A stretch of 64,000 bases of DNA from Rhizobium tibeticum (GTDB taxonomy: Bacteria > Pseudomonadota > Alphaproteobacteria > Rhizobiales > Rhizobiaceae). The position numbers and the translations under genes are program-made. Within the stretch, counting starts at the first letter, position 1; every line of letters starts with the position of its first letter. The stretch is from NCBI RefSeq assembly GCF_900110205.1, contig NZ_FOCV01000001.1, positions 248,001-312,000 of the forward strand, written 5' to 3'. Shown here in pieces: positions 10,281 through 21,388 of this stretch. Below the pieces are notes generated by a model, which was not told the origin of the DNA, made no database searches, and was given only the letters and a program-made list of their open reading frames with translations.

Positions 10281-12233
10281 TCACACGCGCAATTCCGCAA
10301 GCCCCGCAAAGAGTTCCAGCGCCTCCGGATTGGCGAGGGCCTCCTTGTTCTTCACCGCCCGGCCGTGGACGATCTCGCGAACCGCAAGCTCGACGATCTT
10401 TCCGGACTTGGTGCGGGGAATATCGCTGACGGCGATGATCTTTGCGGGAACGTGACGTGGCGAGGCGCCGGTGCGAATCCGGTTCTTGATCGCCTTCACC
10501 AACTCGTCGGTAAGGGCTGCGCCGGGCGCCAGACGCACGAAGAGAATCACGCGGACATCGTCATCCCATTCCTGGCCGATGCAGAGCGCCTCCGCGACCT
10601 CGCCCATCTGTTCGACCTGGTTGTAGATCTCCGCGGTTCCAATGCGGACGCCGCCAGGATTGAGCGTGGCGTCGGACCGTCCATGGATGACGATGCCGCC
10701 GTGCTCGGTCCATTCGGCGAAGTCGCCGTGGCACCACACATTGTCGAAACGCTCGAAGTAAGCCGCCTTGTACTTCGCGCCGTCGGGATCGTTCCAGAAC
10801 ATCACAGGCATCGACGGAAAGGCCTTTGTACAGACGAGCTCGCCTTTCTCCTGGCGCACCGGCCGGCCCTCGTCGTCCCACACATCCATTGCCAGGCCGA
10901 GGCCCGCCCCTTGGATTTCGCCACGCCAGACCGGCTGTAAGGGATTGCCGAGAACGAAGCAGGAGACAATGTCGGTGCCACCCGAAATGGAGGCGAGCTG
11001 CACGTCTTGCTTGATGCCTTCGTAGACAAAGGTGAAGCCCTCAGGCGAGAGCGGCGAGCCTGTGGACGTCATCAGCCGAAGACTGGATAGGTCGTGGCTC
11101 GTGCGCGGTGTCAGCCCGCTCTTGCGAACCGCGTCGATATATTTCGCCGACGTGCCGAAGACGGCAAACTTCTCGGCTGCCGCAAAATCGAAGAGGACGT
11201 TGCCGTCTGGCGCGAAAGGTGAACCGTCGAACAGGCAAAGCGTGGCGCCCGCAGCCAAACCGCTCACCAACCAATTCCACATCATCCAGCCACATGTGGT
11301 GAAATAGAAAAGCTTCTCCCCAGGCTGAATTCCGCAATGCAGCCGGTGTTCCTTGAGATGCTGCAACAATGTGCCGCCGGCGGAATGAACGATACACTTC
11401 GGAACGCCGGTCGTTCCCGACGAGAAGAGAATATAGAGAGGGTGCGAGAATGGCAGGCGTACAAACTCGACAGAACGCGGTTCGAACGGCGCGGTGAAGT
11501 CTTCCAGTGTCTTCGCGCCGGGCGTCTCGTTGACGACGGCAGAGGCATCGCCGGCATAGCGAACGACGAGGCATGGGGCGCCAAGTTGCTTTGTCACAGT
11601 CGCCACCTTGGCCTTCACGTCCTGCAGCTTGCCGCCATACCAATAAGCGTCGCAGGTGATGAAGAGCTTCGGCTCGATCTGACCAAACCGATCAAGTACA
11701 CCCTGCTCCCCGAAGTCTGGCGAACAGGACGACCAGATTGCGCCGATCGAAGCGGCCGCAAGCATGCAGGCCACCGTTTCCGGCATGTTCGGCATCATCG
11801 CCGCAATCCGATCTCCAGAACCTATACCCATTGCCTTGAATGCTTGCTGTAGCCTGGAAACCAGACTACGGAGCCTGTCCCAGCTCCAGCGATCGGCAAC
11901 CTTGTCCTCCCCCCGAAAGATCAGTGCATCGCCTACACCTTCTCCGGAAAGCAGGTTCTCGGCAAAATTCAGGGTCGCGTCGGGGAAGAAGCGTGCATCG
12001 AGCATGGCATCGCCGTTGAGGAGCGCAGAAGTTCCGCGCTCGCCCTTGACGCCGCAGAATTCCCAGACTGATGTCCAGAAGCGCTGCCTGTCAGCGACCG
12101 AAAAGGCGTGCAAATCGTCATAGCCTGCCAGTGAGAGCCCAAAGTCGCGATTGCACTTCTGCATGAAGGCATACATCGGACTTGCCTCGATCGATGCTCG
12201 CGAGGGCACCCAAAGTGGCTTATCGTCGCGCAT
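10281..12233 (-). CDS. acsA2: Acetoacetyl-CoA synthetase
   Basis: A 650-residue member of the ANL adenylating enzymes that makes acetoacetyl-CoA from acetoacetate, ATP and CoA. It lets the cell use acetoacetate released when PHB is broken down. Signs: ATP-binding P-loop [11 protein letters not shown] (about residue 265), the A5-type [11 protein letters not shown], and the C-terminal lysine motif TKSGKIVE. The N-terminal start ([18 protein letters not shown]) and the 650-residue length fit the acetoacetyl-CoA group rather than acetyl-CoA synthetase. GGAGGAG lies 6 bases before the ATG. In S. meliloti acsA2 lies in the same setting, near phaP1 and cbrA. Substrate is inferred from family and context. 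Confidence 0.92.
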   Translation of the reverse strand: MRDDKPLWVPSRASIEASPMYAFMQKCNRDFGLSLAGYDDLHAFSVADRQRFWTSVWEFCGVKGERGTSALLNGDAMLDARFFPDATLNFAENLLSGEGVGDALIFRGEDKVADRWSWDRLRSLVSRLQQAFKAMGIGSGDRIAAMMPNMPETVACMLAAASIGAIWSSCSPDFGEQGVLDRFGQIEPKLFITCDAYWYGGKLQDVKAKVATVTKQLGAPCLVVRYAGDASAVVNETPGAKTLEDFTAPFEPRSVEFVRLPFSHPLYILFSSGTTGVPKCIVHSAGGTLLQHLKEHRLHCGIQPGEKLFYFTTCGWMMWNWLVSGLAAGATLCLFDGSPFAPDGNVLFDFAAAEKFAVFGTSAKYIDAVRKSGLTPRTSHDLSSLRLMTSTGSPLSPEGFTFVYEGIKQDVQLASISGGTDIVSCFVLGNPLQPVWRGEIQGAGLGLAMDVWDDEGRPVRQEKGELVCTKAFPSMPVMFWNDPDGAKYKAAYFERFDNVWCHGDFAEWTEHGGIVIHGRSDATLNPGGVRIGTAEIYNQVEQMGEVAEALCIGQEWDDDVRVILFVRLAPGAALTDELVKAIKNRIRTGASPRHVPAKIIAVSDIPRTKSGKIVELAVREIVHGRAVKNKEALANPEALELFAGLAELRV

Positions 12234-12392
12234 TCGACACTCCTCCTGTTCGTTCGCCTATATACCATGCAATATCAGCTTATAAAGGGAGTGACGAGCA
12301 CAGCCAGCGGCGTGCATTTGCAAGCTGGCGGCATTTGATATATCCGGCCTTTCAGAGCACTAGGGCAGTGGCCGAAGAGACTGGCGGATTGT

Positions 12393-14273
12393 ATGGGGAC
12401 GTCACGACAACCGCGATGGCGGAGAAAAATCAGGCCTGTGACCCGCTGGCTGCCGAGCTTTGCGAGGCTGGCCACGGTCACCCTGCTTGTCGTGCTGTCG
12501 ATCTTCGTGGCACTTCGTGTCGCCGCCCCCTACCTGATTTCCACCGGCCTCGTTCGCTCTGGCATTGAGGATGCGCTCTCCAATTGGGCCGGCTATCGTG
12601 CGGAGATCGCCGGCAAACCGGTGATAGAATTCTGGCCGACGCCTCGCATCACCCTCAGCAAGATTTCGGTTCATCAGCAAGGCAACGGCAACAAGCTCCT
12701 GGGAACGATTGAAAGCCTATCTGCTGAGTTCAGCCTAATTGATGCGATCAGGGGGCGTGCGAGCTTCCACGAGTTCCACCTTCTCCGCCCCAACTTGCAG
12801 CTTACCCGCGAAAGCAGCGGCGTGATCGACTGGACCAATGAGGGGCTTCTGGCGCGGGCGATTGCAGGCGCACGCGAAGAAGGTGGGAGAGAGGTCCTCG
12901 ACAAAAAACTGGATGCCAGCGTCGGCGCCATTACCGTTGAGGACGGGACGGTCGATGTCGCCGATGTCGCAAGCGGCCGGACCTACCGTTTCGACGGCGT
13001 GACCGCCGACGTGAGCTGGCGCAAACTATCGAGTCCGATCACTGCCGTGCTGATCGCACGGACGAGCGGACAGGACCTCAAACTCGATTTCTCGTCCCCC
13101 AGCCCGCTGCTCATCTTCGGCGGCAACAAGGCCGAAATGAGCGCATCGCTGACCTCGAGCCTGCTCACGGCACGGTTCCAGGGATTGGCGAACATTTCGC
13201 ACTTCTTCGACCTTGCCGGCAACATGTCCCTCAGCATCGGCGATGTTCCTGCTCTTCTGACATGGGCCGACCGTTCACTGCCCGGTCTCGCGACCCTAAA
13301 GACCTTCGCGATTGAGACCGATGTCGCTTCGGTTCCGAACGGATTTCGCTTCGACAATGTCAGCATGAGCATGAACGGATCGAATGCGAGGGGTGTGATG
13401 GACGTGGCCTTTCCGCCAGGCAAACGCGCCAAGCTTGGCGGCACGCTGGCTTTCGACCAGATGAACTTCAGATCGCTGTTCGATGCGTTCATACTTCGCC
13501 TGGCGGCCGGAGAAGCAAACGGGCCACCAGATGGCGGTGCGCTGCAGAAGCTGGATCTCGACCTCCGACTTTCCGCGAAACAGGCGCTGATCGAGCCTTT
13601 CACGCTTTCGGATGTCGGCGCGAGCATCATCGTTTCCAGCAACGAGGCGAAGTTCGACATCGGCGACAGCCAGTTTGAAGGTGGCGCGCTGTCCGCTCAT
13701 CTAGAGGCGATGCGCGGGGATTTCGACGGCGGCGGCAAGCTGCAACTGTCGATCCGCGGCGCCGACTTTGCCGGCTTGATCGAGCGGCTTCAGCTAAAGG
13801 GACCACTTCCCCTTGCCACCGGCTCTCTCGACATGTCGCTCAAGACAACAATGCCGCTCTGGAAGGCCGGCGCGGGCGACGTGACCGGCAGGATCGCCTT
13901 CCGCGCGCGCTCGGGCTCGCTTCCGGGCTTCGATGCGGAGGCCGTACGCGAAGAGGCCGCGCGCGCCGACTTCTTCCCTTTGAATGCGGTATCCCACCGA
14001 GCCTTCGCCTTCGACAAGTTCGACATCGCCGCCGATCTCGCGGATGGCGCGGCGACAATCCACGGCGGACGGATCGAGGGACCGCAGCAGACGTTAATCC
14101 TTTCCGGCGTCATCCCGTACCAATCGAACGGATTGGCATTGTCGGGAACGATCGAAGCGACGGACCCGACGGCGTCAACGAGCTTCCCGCCTCTGCCGTT
14201 CTTCGTTGGCGGCGCCTGGCCCGAGCCGGTCATCTCGCCGGCTCCCGTCACGCAGCAGGGATCGACTAAGTAA
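12393..14273 (+). CDS. AsmA-family envelope protein
   Basis: A 626-residue protein with a basic N-terminus, one membrane anchor (about residues 21-46, FARLATVTLLVVLSIFVALRVAAPYLIS) and a long region of beta-rich repeats outside the cytoplasm. The opening APYLISTGLVRSGIEDALSNWAGYRAEIAGKP and WPTPRITLSKISV match the AsmA N-terminal domain; AsmA_2-type segments (SLTSSLLTARFQG, LDLRLSAKQAL) follow. AsmA-like proteins are linked to outer-membrane assembly and to lipid movement across the periplasm. No strong ribosome site is seen at 12393, and a GTG at 12438 is an alternative start. It ends exactly where the convergent potI ends, with no spacer. Confidence 0.8.
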   Translation: MGTSRQPRWRRKIRPVTRWLPSFARLATVTLLVVLSIFVALRVAAPYLISTGLVRSGIEDALSNWAGYRAEIAGKPVIEFWPTPRITLSKISVHQQGNGNKLLGTIESLSAEFSLIDAIRGRASFHEFHLLRPNLQLTRESSGVIDWTNEGLLARAIAGAREEGGREVLDKKLDASVGAITVEDGTVDVADVASGRTYRFDGVTADVSWRKLSSPITAVLIARTSGQDLKLDFSSPSPLLIFGGNKAEMSASLTSSLLTARFQGLANISHFFDLAGNMSLSIGDVPALLTWADRSLPGLATLKTFAIETDVASVPNGFRFDNVSMSMNGSNARGVMDVAFPPGKRAKLGGTLAFDQMNFRSLFDAFILRLAAGEANGPPDGGALQKLDLDLRLSAKQALIEPFTLSDVGASIIVSSNEAKFDIGDSQFEGGALSAHLEAMRGDFDGGGKLQLSIRGADFAGLIERLQLKGPLPLATGSLDMSLKTTMPLWKAGAGDVTGRIAFRARSGSLPGFDAEAVREEAARADFFPLNAVSHRAFAFDKFDIAADLADGAATIHGGRIEGPQQTLILSGVIPYQSNGLALSGTIEATDPTASTSFPPLPFFVGGAWPEPVISPAPVTQQGSTK

Positions 14274-15092
14274 TCACGGCGCGTTTGCCGCTGCACGCTC
14301 ATCGCGCTCGCGCTGCAGTTCGCGGCGTTTCGTGATCAAAGAGGCGCAAATGACGCCGATCGCCACGATCCCGATCAGAATGGTGCAGACTGCGTTGATT
14401 TCGGGCGTTACCCCGAGGCGGACCTGGCTGTAGATCTTCATCGGCAGCGTCGTCGCTCCGGGACCGGAGGTGAAGCTCGCGATGACGAGGTCATCCAGCG
14501 ACAATGTGAAGGCGAGAATCCAACCGGAGAGCACCGCAGGCGCAATGATCGGCAGCGTCACTTCGAAGAAGGTCCTCACCGGCGGTGCGCCGAGATCCTG
14601 TGCCGCTTCCTCGATCGAACTGTCGAAGCTCAGCAGTCGCGACTGCACGACGACGGCAACGAAGCACATGGTCAGTGTCGTATGCGCCAGTGTGATCGTC
14701 CAGAAGCCGCGGTCGAGGCCGATCGCCACGAACAGCAGCAGAAGCGACAGGCCGGTGATCACTTCAGGCATGACCAGCGGCGCGTAGACCATGCCGGAAA
14801 ACAACATCCGCCCGCGGAAGCGCGTGTAGCGCACCAGCGTGATTGCAGCGAGCGTTCCAAGGATCGTCGCCGCGGTGGCCGAGAGTATGCCGACGCGAAC
14901 AGTTACCCAGGCGGCATCGAGCAAAGCCTGATTGTGCAGGAGCGAGGCGTACCATTTGGTCGAAAAGCCGCCCCAGACAGTCACGAGCTTCGACTCGTTG
15001 AAGGAAAACACGACCAGAAGAACGATCGGCAGATAGAGAAACGCGAAGCCGAGCGCGACGGAGGCGACGTTGAAGCGGGTCCATCTCAACAT
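14274..15092 (-). CDS. potI: Polyamine ABC transporter permease PotI
   Basis: A 272-residue inner-membrane permease (MLRWTRFNVASVALGFAF...). Six hydrophobic segments are visible, and the permease coupling loop reads EEAAQDLGAPPVRTFFEVTLP, the EAA motif that contacts the ATPase. Start at 15092 overlaps nothing and leaves 2 bases after the potH stop, so translation is probably coupled. Together with PotH it should form the channel of a putrescine-type importer. Family is certain; putrescine as substrate follows from the PotF and PotG neighbours and from the polyamine-use gene pair further right, and is an inference. Confidence 0.9.
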   Translation of the reverse strand: MLRWTRFNVASVALGFAFLYLPIVLLVVFSFNESKLVTVWGGFSTKWYASLLHNQALLDAAWVTVRVGILSATAATILGTLAAITLVRYTRFRGRMLFSGMVYAPLVMPEVITGLSLLLLFVAIGLDRGFWTITLAHTTLTMCFVAVVVQSRLLSFDSSIEEAAQDLGAPPVRTFFEVTLPIIAPAVLSGWILAFTLSLDDLVIASFTSGPGATTLPMKIYSQVRLGVTPEINAVCTILIGIVAIGVICASLITKRRELQRERDERAAANAP

Positions 15093-15094
15093 GT

Positions 15095-16006
15095 CTATCT
15101 CCCTTGCTCGTCGGCCTTGGCCTGCGCGTTCTGGAAGAACACGATCGGGATCACCAGGATCAACAGCAGGATCGTCGCCACCGCCGAGGACACCGGCCAA
15201 TCGCGGTTGGCGTTGAACTCGTTCCACAGCGTCTTGCCGATCATCAGCGTCTGCGATCCGCCAAGCAGGTCGGGGATAACGAATTCGCCGACCGCCGGGA
15301 TAAACACCAGCATGCAGCCGGCCACGACGCCGGGCAGCGACAGCGGGAAGGTGACGCGCCAGAACGCGGTGATCGGCGTGCAACCGAGATCCTGCGCGGC
15401 TTCGATCAGGGTGCCGTCCATCTTCTCCAGCGAGGAATAGAGCGGCAGGATCATGAACGGCAGATAGGAATAGACGATGCCGATATAGACCGCGACATTC
15501 GTGTTCAGGATGATCAACGGGCTGTCGATGACATGCAGCGACAGCAGCAGCTGATTGAACAACCCCTCCGGCTTCAGGATTGCGATCCAGGCGTAGACAC
15601 GGATCAGGAAACTCGTCCAGAACGGCAGGATGACGAGCATCAGCAGTGTCGGGCGGATGGTGCGTGGAGCCTGGGCCATGCCATAGGCGATCGGATAGGC
15701 AATGAGCAGCGTAAGAAAGGTCGATATGCCGGCGATCACCAGACTCGATATGTAGGCGTTCATATAGAGCGGATCATCGATCAGATAGCTGTAGTTCTCG
15801 AAGGAGAAGGTGCTCACCTTCTCCCAGAATCCGACCCAGCCGTCGCCAAGGGAAAACACCGGCTCGTACGGCGGCATGGCGATTGCCGTGGTCGACAGCG
15901 AGATGCGGAAGACGATGAAGAACGGCGCCAGGAAGAACAGCAGCAGCCAGACATAGGGAATGATTATGACCAGGCGATTGTAGAAGGCGGAACCGAGCTT
16001 GCCCAT
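15095..16006 (-). CDS. potH: Polyamine ABC transporter permease PotH
   Basis: A 303-residue permease beginning MGKLGSAFYNRLVIIIPYVW. It has six hydrophobic segments and the EAA loop IEAAQDLGCTPITAFWRVTFP. TTGAGGA-like sequence sits just upstream of the ATG within the end of potG; the two genes are 2 bases apart. Much longer open frame exists upstream in this phase but it only runs antiparallel through potG in another frame, so it is not coding. It pairs with PotI to form the membrane part of the importer. Confidence 0.9.
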   Translation of the reverse strand: MGKLGSAFYNRLVIIIPYVWLLLFFLAPFFIVFRISLSTTAIAMPPYEPVFSLGDGWVGFWEKVSTFSFENYSYLIDDPLYMNAYISSLVIAGISTFLTLLIAYPIAYGMAQAPRTIRPTLLMLVILPFWTSFLIRVYAWIAILKPEGLFNQLLLSLHVIDSPLIILNTNVAVYIGIVYSYLPFMILPLYSSLEKMDGTLIEAAQDLGCTPITAFWRVTFPLSLPGVVAGCMLVFIPAVGEFVIPDLLGGSQTLMIGKTLWNEFNANRDWPVSSAVATILLLILVIPIVFFQNAQAKADEQGR

Positions 16007-16008
16007 TT

Positions 16009-17151
16009 TCAATCCTTGAGGAGGACGCCGGCATCCTCTGCGAAAGTGATCCAGACTTCCTGGTCGTAGACGAACGGGTCGTCGACGGCGCGCTGGGCAT
16101 TCAGGAGCGAGGCTTTCACCACCTTGCCGTTCTTCAACTTCACGTGGAAGATCGTCATATCGCCGAGATAGGCGATGTCCCATAGCTCCCCAGACGCCGC
16201 GTTCACCTTCGGATTGGCTGGCGGCTTGCGTGAGACTCTCAGCTTTTCCGGGCGGATCGCAAAACCGACCGACGAGCCCATGGCCGGCTTTTCGGGGGTG
16301 ATGACGCTGATCGAGAAATCCTCGTCGACGGCGATCTCGACGGTGCTGTCGTTCGCGCTGGCGACCTTGCCGTCGAAGATGTTGACGTCGCCGATGAAGT
16401 CCGCGACGAAGCGGGAATTCGGCGCCTCGTAAATCTCGGCCGGCGTCGCGACCTGGATCACCTTTCCGTGGCTCATGACCGCAATGCGATCGGCCATGGT
16501 CATCGCCTCTTCCTGGTCGTGTGTCACAACGACAAAGGTCAGGCCGAGGTTTTGCTGCAGATCCATGAGCTCGAATTGCGTTTCTTCGCGCAGCTTCTTG
16601 TCGAGCGCGCCGAGCGGTTCGTCGAGCAGCAGCACCTTCGGCCGCTTGGCGAGCGACCGCGCCAGGGCAACGCGTTGGCGCTGGCCGCCGGATAGCTGGT
16701 TCGGCTTGCGCGCAGCGAATTTCTCCAGCTTCACCATCTTGAGCATCTGCAGGACGCGCTCGGCGATCTCCTCCTTCGCCATGCCATCCTGGCGCAGACC
16801 GAAGGCGATATTCTTCTCCACCGTCATGTGCGGAAAAAGCGCATAGGATTGGAACATCATGTTGACGGGTCGTTTGTACGGCGGCGTTCCGGCGAGGTCG
16901 GTGCCGTCGAGGACGATTTCGCCCGAGGTCAGCTGTTCGAAGCCTGCAAGCATGCGCAGCAGGGTCGATTTTCCGCATCCCGAGGCCCCCAGCAGGGCAA
17001 AGAATTCGCGATGATAGATGTTCAGCGAGAGGTCGTCGACCGCCGTGAAATCGCCGAACCGCTTCGTGACGTTGTTGAACGAGATGAAGGGCTTCGACAC
17101 AGGGTCTGCCCACGGTGCAAAGGAGCGGCGGATATTGCCGAGTGACTTCAT
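16009..17151 (-). CDS. potG: Polyamine ABC transporter ATP-binding protein PotG
   Basis: A 380-residue ABC ATPase. Walker A GASGCGKST (about residue 55), Q-loop MFQSYALFPHMTV, signature LSGGQRQRVALARSL, Walker B LLLDEPLGALD and switch histidine VVTHDQEEAMTMADR are all intact. The C-terminal TOBE-type regulatory domain (about 270-380) is present. PotA/PotG proteins drive spermidine or putrescine uptake. It is the first gene after a terminator-like hairpin that follows potF, so its level is probably lower than that of the binding protein. The ribosome site (GGGGC, about 7 bases upstream) is only moderate. Confidence 0.92.
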   Translation of the reverse strand: MKSLGNIRRSFAPWADPVSKPFISFNNVTKRFGDFTAVDDLSLNIYHREFFALLGASGCGKSTLLRMLAGFEQLTSGEIVLDGTDLAGTPPYKRPVNMMFQSYALFPHMTVEKNIAFGLRQDGMAKEEIAERVLQMLKMVKLEKFAARKPNQLSGGQRQRVALARSLAKRPKVLLLDEPLGALDKKLREETQFELMDLQQNLGLTFVVVTHDQEEAMTMADRIAVMSHGKVIQVATPAEIYEAPNSRFVADFIGDVNIFDGKVASANDSTVEIAVDEDFSISVITPEKPAMGSSVGFAIRPEKLRVSRKPPANPKVNAASGELWDIAYLGDMTIFHVKLKNGKVVKASLLNAQRAVDDPFVYDQEVWITFAEDAGVLLKD

Positions 17152-17205
17152 AGTGTGCCCCGAAGTATATTTTGGAAGCCGACGTTCCCCTGCGATCGGC
17201 GCAAG

Positions 17206-17233
17206 AAAAGGCCCGGACGTTGCCGACCGGGCC
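17206..17233 (-). terminator. Intrinsic terminator/attenuator between potF and potG
   Basis: Minus-strand stem GGCCCGG/CCGGGCC with a 10-base loop, then TTTTCTT. It starts 9 bases after the potF stop and 55 bases before potG. Partial termination here would give more PotF than PotGHI, a common pattern for ABC binding proteins. Confidence 0.75.
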
Positions 17234-17242
17234 TGAATTTCA

Positions 17243-18343
17243 CTACTGGCCGGTGACGACTTTCGTCCAGATCCGGGTCGCGGTGCGTTGCGTTTTCGGA
17301 TCCCATGGCGTGACGCTATAGAGCTTCTTCATCACGTCCTCGCTCGGATAGACCGACGGGTCTTCGAAGACTGCCTTGTCGATGAACTGCTGCGACGCCT
17401 TGTTGCCGTTGGCATAGTAGACGTAGTTGCTGGCCTTAGCGATGACTTCCGGCTTCATCAAGTAGTTGAGGAATTCATGCGCCTCAGCAACATGCTTGGC
17501 ATCAGCAGGGATCGCCATCATGTCGAACCACATCTGCGCGCCCTGTGACGGAATGGAATAGCCGATCTCCACGCCGTTCTTGGCTTCGGTCGCACGGTTG
17601 GCAGCCTGGAAGATGTCGCCGGAGTAACCGAACGCGATGCAGATGTCGCCGTTAGCCAAGGCGTTGATATATTCCGAGGAATGGAACTTGCGAACGAAGG
17701 GCCGTACCTTTTCCAGCAGTTCGCCGGCCTTTTGCAGATCGGCCGGCTTGCTCGAATTGGGGTCAAGTCCGATATAGGTCAAGGCCGACGGCATGACGTC
17801 CTTCGGTGCATCGAGGACATAGATGCCGCAATCCTTGAACTTTTCCGCGACCTTCGGATCGAAGATTGCTTCAAGGCCCGGTTCCTTTGCGTCTGGTCCA
17901 AGGATTTCGGCGAGCTTCTTCTTGTTGTAGCCTATCCCGTTGGTGCCCCACATGTAGTCCACCGCGTATTCGTTACCGGGGTCGTACATGGCGGTGCGCT
18001 GCTGGATCATATCCCACATATTGGAGAGGTTCGGCAGCTTGGATTTGTCGAGTTTCTGGAAAACGCCGGCCTGGATCTGGCGCTGCAGGAAATCGCCGCT
18101 CGGCACGACCACATCGTAGCCGGTGCCGCCGGCAAGCAGCTTGGTTTCAACCGTCTCGTTGGAATCGAAGGTGTCGTAGATGACCTTGATGCCGGTTTCC
18201 TGGGTGAAGTCCTCGAGGATGGAGCTGTCAATGTAATCCGACCAATTGTAGACGTTGACCACACGCTCCTGCGCAAGGGACGGCGCAGCGGCGAACGCGA
18301 ATACAACGGCGCTTGCTGCAAGTCTTGCGATAGTTGCCCTCAT
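17243..18343 (-). CDS. potF: Periplasmic polyamine-binding protein PotF
   Basis: A 366-residue substrate-binding protein. The signal peptide MRATIARLAASAVVFAFAAAPSLA is followed by QERVVNVYNWSDYIDSS, the usual start of mature PotD/PotF proteins. Further family segments are TGIKVIYDTFDSNE, SGDFLQRQ and the late domain-closing stretch. I start at 18343 because AGGAG lies 7 bases upstream and the signal peptide begins there; a 34-codon extension has no such features. First gene of potFGHI. Putrescine is the likely ligand from family resemblance, but the exact polyamine cannot be told. Confidence 0.92.
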   Translation of the reverse strand: MRATIARLAASAVVFAFAAAPSLAQERVVNVYNWSDYIDSSILEDFTQETGIKVIYDTFDSNETVETKLLAGGTGYDVVVPSGDFLQRQIQAGVFQKLDKSKLPNLSNMWDMIQQRTAMYDPGNEYAVDYMWGTNGIGYNKKKLAEILGPDAKEPGLEAIFDPKVAEKFKDCGIYVLDAPKDVMPSALTYIGLDPNSSKPADLQKAGELLEKVRPFVRKFHSSEYINALANGDICIAFGYSGDIFQAANRATEAKNGVEIGYSIPSQGAQMWFDMMAIPADAKHVAEAHEFLNYLMKPEVIAKASNYVYYANGNKASQQFIDKAVFEDPSVYPSEDVMKKLYSVTPWDPKTQRTATRIWTKVVTGQ

Positions 18344-18472
18344 GATATCTCCTGTCTTCTTCTTGTTCGGCGCCGCTTCTGCGGACGCCCTGCCCTCTGG
18401 TTTTGCAGGCAGACTAGAAAGGTTTTCGGGAGCCGACAAGCGCAAAAACCAGCAGTCTCAATCATTTCACAG

Positions 18473-19885
18473 TCATTGAAAATCGAAGCTGCTGAGGCCC
18501 GCAACCATCTCATCGAGGCCCAACGGCCGTGTGACGGGCGGCTCGGCGCGCGCAAGGCAACCGCGCCGTTCGCAAAGGCGGCAAGCAGGTCCGATCGCGA
18601 CCGGCCGCTGAGCCGTTGCAACCTGGCCGTAGACCGATGCTTCGCCGGCAGCAGCTTCGCAGCCGATCAGCAGAGCGGTGCGCCTGACGCGCTCGCAAAA
18701 CGCCACGTTCGGCCCCTCGAGCGTCCGGGAGACTGTGAGATAGCTGGCGCCATCGGGCATTTCGACCGTTTCGGCAAGAATCTGGCCCGGCTGCAGGAAG
18801 GCGGCATGAATGTTCAGCTTAGGACAGCTGCCGCCGAAACGCGAATGCGGGAACCCTTGAGCTCCGGCCCGCCGCAGCCTGTGACCGGCGGCATCAATTT
18901 CAATCATGAAGAACGGAATGCCAGATGCGCCGGGTCGCTGCAGCATGACCAGCCGGGTTGCCGCCTGCGCATAGGAAACGCCGAAGCGGGAGCGAAGGGT
19001 ATCGACATCATATCGGCTGCCCTGGGCTGCAGCGAGAAAGGGCGCGTATGGCATGGCAAGCGCCAGCGCGCCATGACGACAGAGTTCGAAGCGCGCTATC
19101 CGCTTTGCCTCCGGCGTCGACAGCGCCAGGCCATCCAGTTCCGCCAGGATCGCATCACGCAAGGCGAGCGTTGCAACCTCGATGGCGATCTCATGCGCCT
19201 GATCGGCCGGCGACAGGCGTTCGGAAACGAAGAGCCGCATCGAGTGCCGATCGAAGCGGCGCCGCAGACCCGGCATGACGTGCACCGGAAGGACGCGCAC
19301 GCTGATGCCGCGCTCCGCCCGCAGCCACTCCTTGAACGTGGTCGGGAGATCGCGCGTCTCGGCAAAGCGTGCCGAGAAGGCCTCGGCCGCATCTTCAAGC
19401 TCAGGGAAATACGCCGAGCGCCGCTCGAGGACATCGCGGACCTCGTCGGCCGGAAGCCGCGCACCGGCGAGCGGCATCTGGCCCGCGCCTGCTGTCAGCG
19501 ACGTCAGATCCGACAAGCGGGCCGCCTGCTCGCGATAAGCGCGATAAAGTTTGATGATGCCGCTTGCCGCGTTGGGCGCAGCTTCTGCGACCTCCACGAG
19601 TTCCTGATCGCCGGGAAGTTCGCCGGCCAGGAGTGGATCCGCAAAAATCTCCCTGAGCTGATTGAGGCTGCCGCCGCTCTCGTCCCTCAGCTCCTCCAGA
19701 TCAACCTTGTAGACCGACGACAGCTTCAGGAGCAGTTGCACCGTCAGCGGCCGCTGATTGCGCTCGATAAGATTGAGATAGGAAGGAGAGATGCCAAGCT
19801 CCTCGGCCATCGCAGACTGCGTCAGGCCGAGGCCGTTGCGAATGCGCCGGACCTTCGGTCCCGCAAAAATCTTGCGCTCCGCCAT
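18473..19885 (-). CDS. ScfR/RamB-type regulator of the glyoxylate shunt
   Basis: A 470-residue regulator. Residues about 10-65 are an XRE helix-turn-helix (KVRRIRNGLGLTQSAMAEEL, then ISPSYLNLIERNQRPLT). The middle resembles the IrrE N-terminal/peptidase M78 fold, with a helix HEIAIEVATLAL that lacks a full HEXXH. The C-terminal DUF2083-type part has cysteines in RLCERRGCLARAEPP. This architecture is shared by RamB of corynebacteria and by ScfR-type short-chain acyl-CoA-responsive regulators, which control isocitrate lyase and propionate genes. It diverges from aceA, and TTTACAAA boxes fill the gap, one overlapping its own ribosome site. Control of aceA and of itself is a strong inference. Confidence 0.85.
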   Translation of the reverse strand: MAERKIFAGPKVRRIRNGLGLTQSAMAEELGISPSYLNLIERNQRPLTVQLLLKLSSVYKVDLEELRDESGGSLNQLREIFADPLLAGELPGDQELVEVAEAAPNAASGIIKLYRAYREQAARLSDLTSLTAGAGQMPLAGARLPADEVRDVLERRSAYFPELEDAAEAFSARFAETRDLPTTFKEWLRAERGISVRVLPVHVMPGLRRRFDRHSMRLFVSERLSPADQAHEIAIEVATLALRDAILAELDGLALSTPEAKRIARFELCRHGALALAMPYAPFLAAAQGSRYDVDTLRSRFGVSYAQAATRLVMLQRPGASGIPFFMIEIDAAGHRLRRAGAQGFPHSRFGGSCPKLNIHAAFLQPGQILAETVEMPDGASYLTVSRTLEGPNVAFCERVRRTALLIGCEAAAGEASVYGQVATAQRPVAIGPACRLCERRGCLARAEPPVTRPLGLDEMVAGLSSFDFQ

Positions 19886-19895
19886 GTAACAATCC

Positions 19896-20030
19896 TTTAC
19901 AAAACGCTGCGAACCGGAATTTACAATAATTTACAAATTTACAGAACAACCTTGTCAACCGTTTTGCATCGTAACTCGTTTCTCACCTCGTTTCTATAGA
20001 TATCTCTGGTTTTCTTCCGTGTTTTGTAAA
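19896..20030. promoter_or_regulatory. TTTACAAA operator array between scfR-like gene and aceA
   Basis: Repeated boxes: TTTACAAA (19896-19903), TTTACAAT (19920-19927), TTTACAAA (19930-19937), TTTACAG (19938-19944) and the inverted TTTGTAAA (20023-20030). The first covers the ribosome site of the regulator gene; the last lies 46 bases before the aceA start. The sequence is close to the TTTGCAAA core reported for RamB, so binding by the neighbouring regulator is likely. Confidence 0.65.
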
Positions 20031-20076
20031 TTCTGTCAATCATCCAAACTGATCCACAATCTGCAAGGAGCATGAC

Positions 20077-21366
<1,290 letters not shown>

Positions 21367-21388
21367 TTGCACCAAGGAGGAGAATGCC

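Noticed and set aside
18473..19885. Metallopeptidase activity of the IrrE-like region in the ScfR-type regulator
   Set aside because: The helix reads HEIAI without the second His, so zinc binding is not supported; only a regulator role was called.
17681..19999. Plus-strand open frame of 772 codons antisense to potF and the ScfR-like gene
   Set aside because: It spans two clear minus-strand genes plus their intergenic operators. Its translation has no family motif and is Arg/Gly/Ala-rich, typical of antisense frames in GC-rich DNA.
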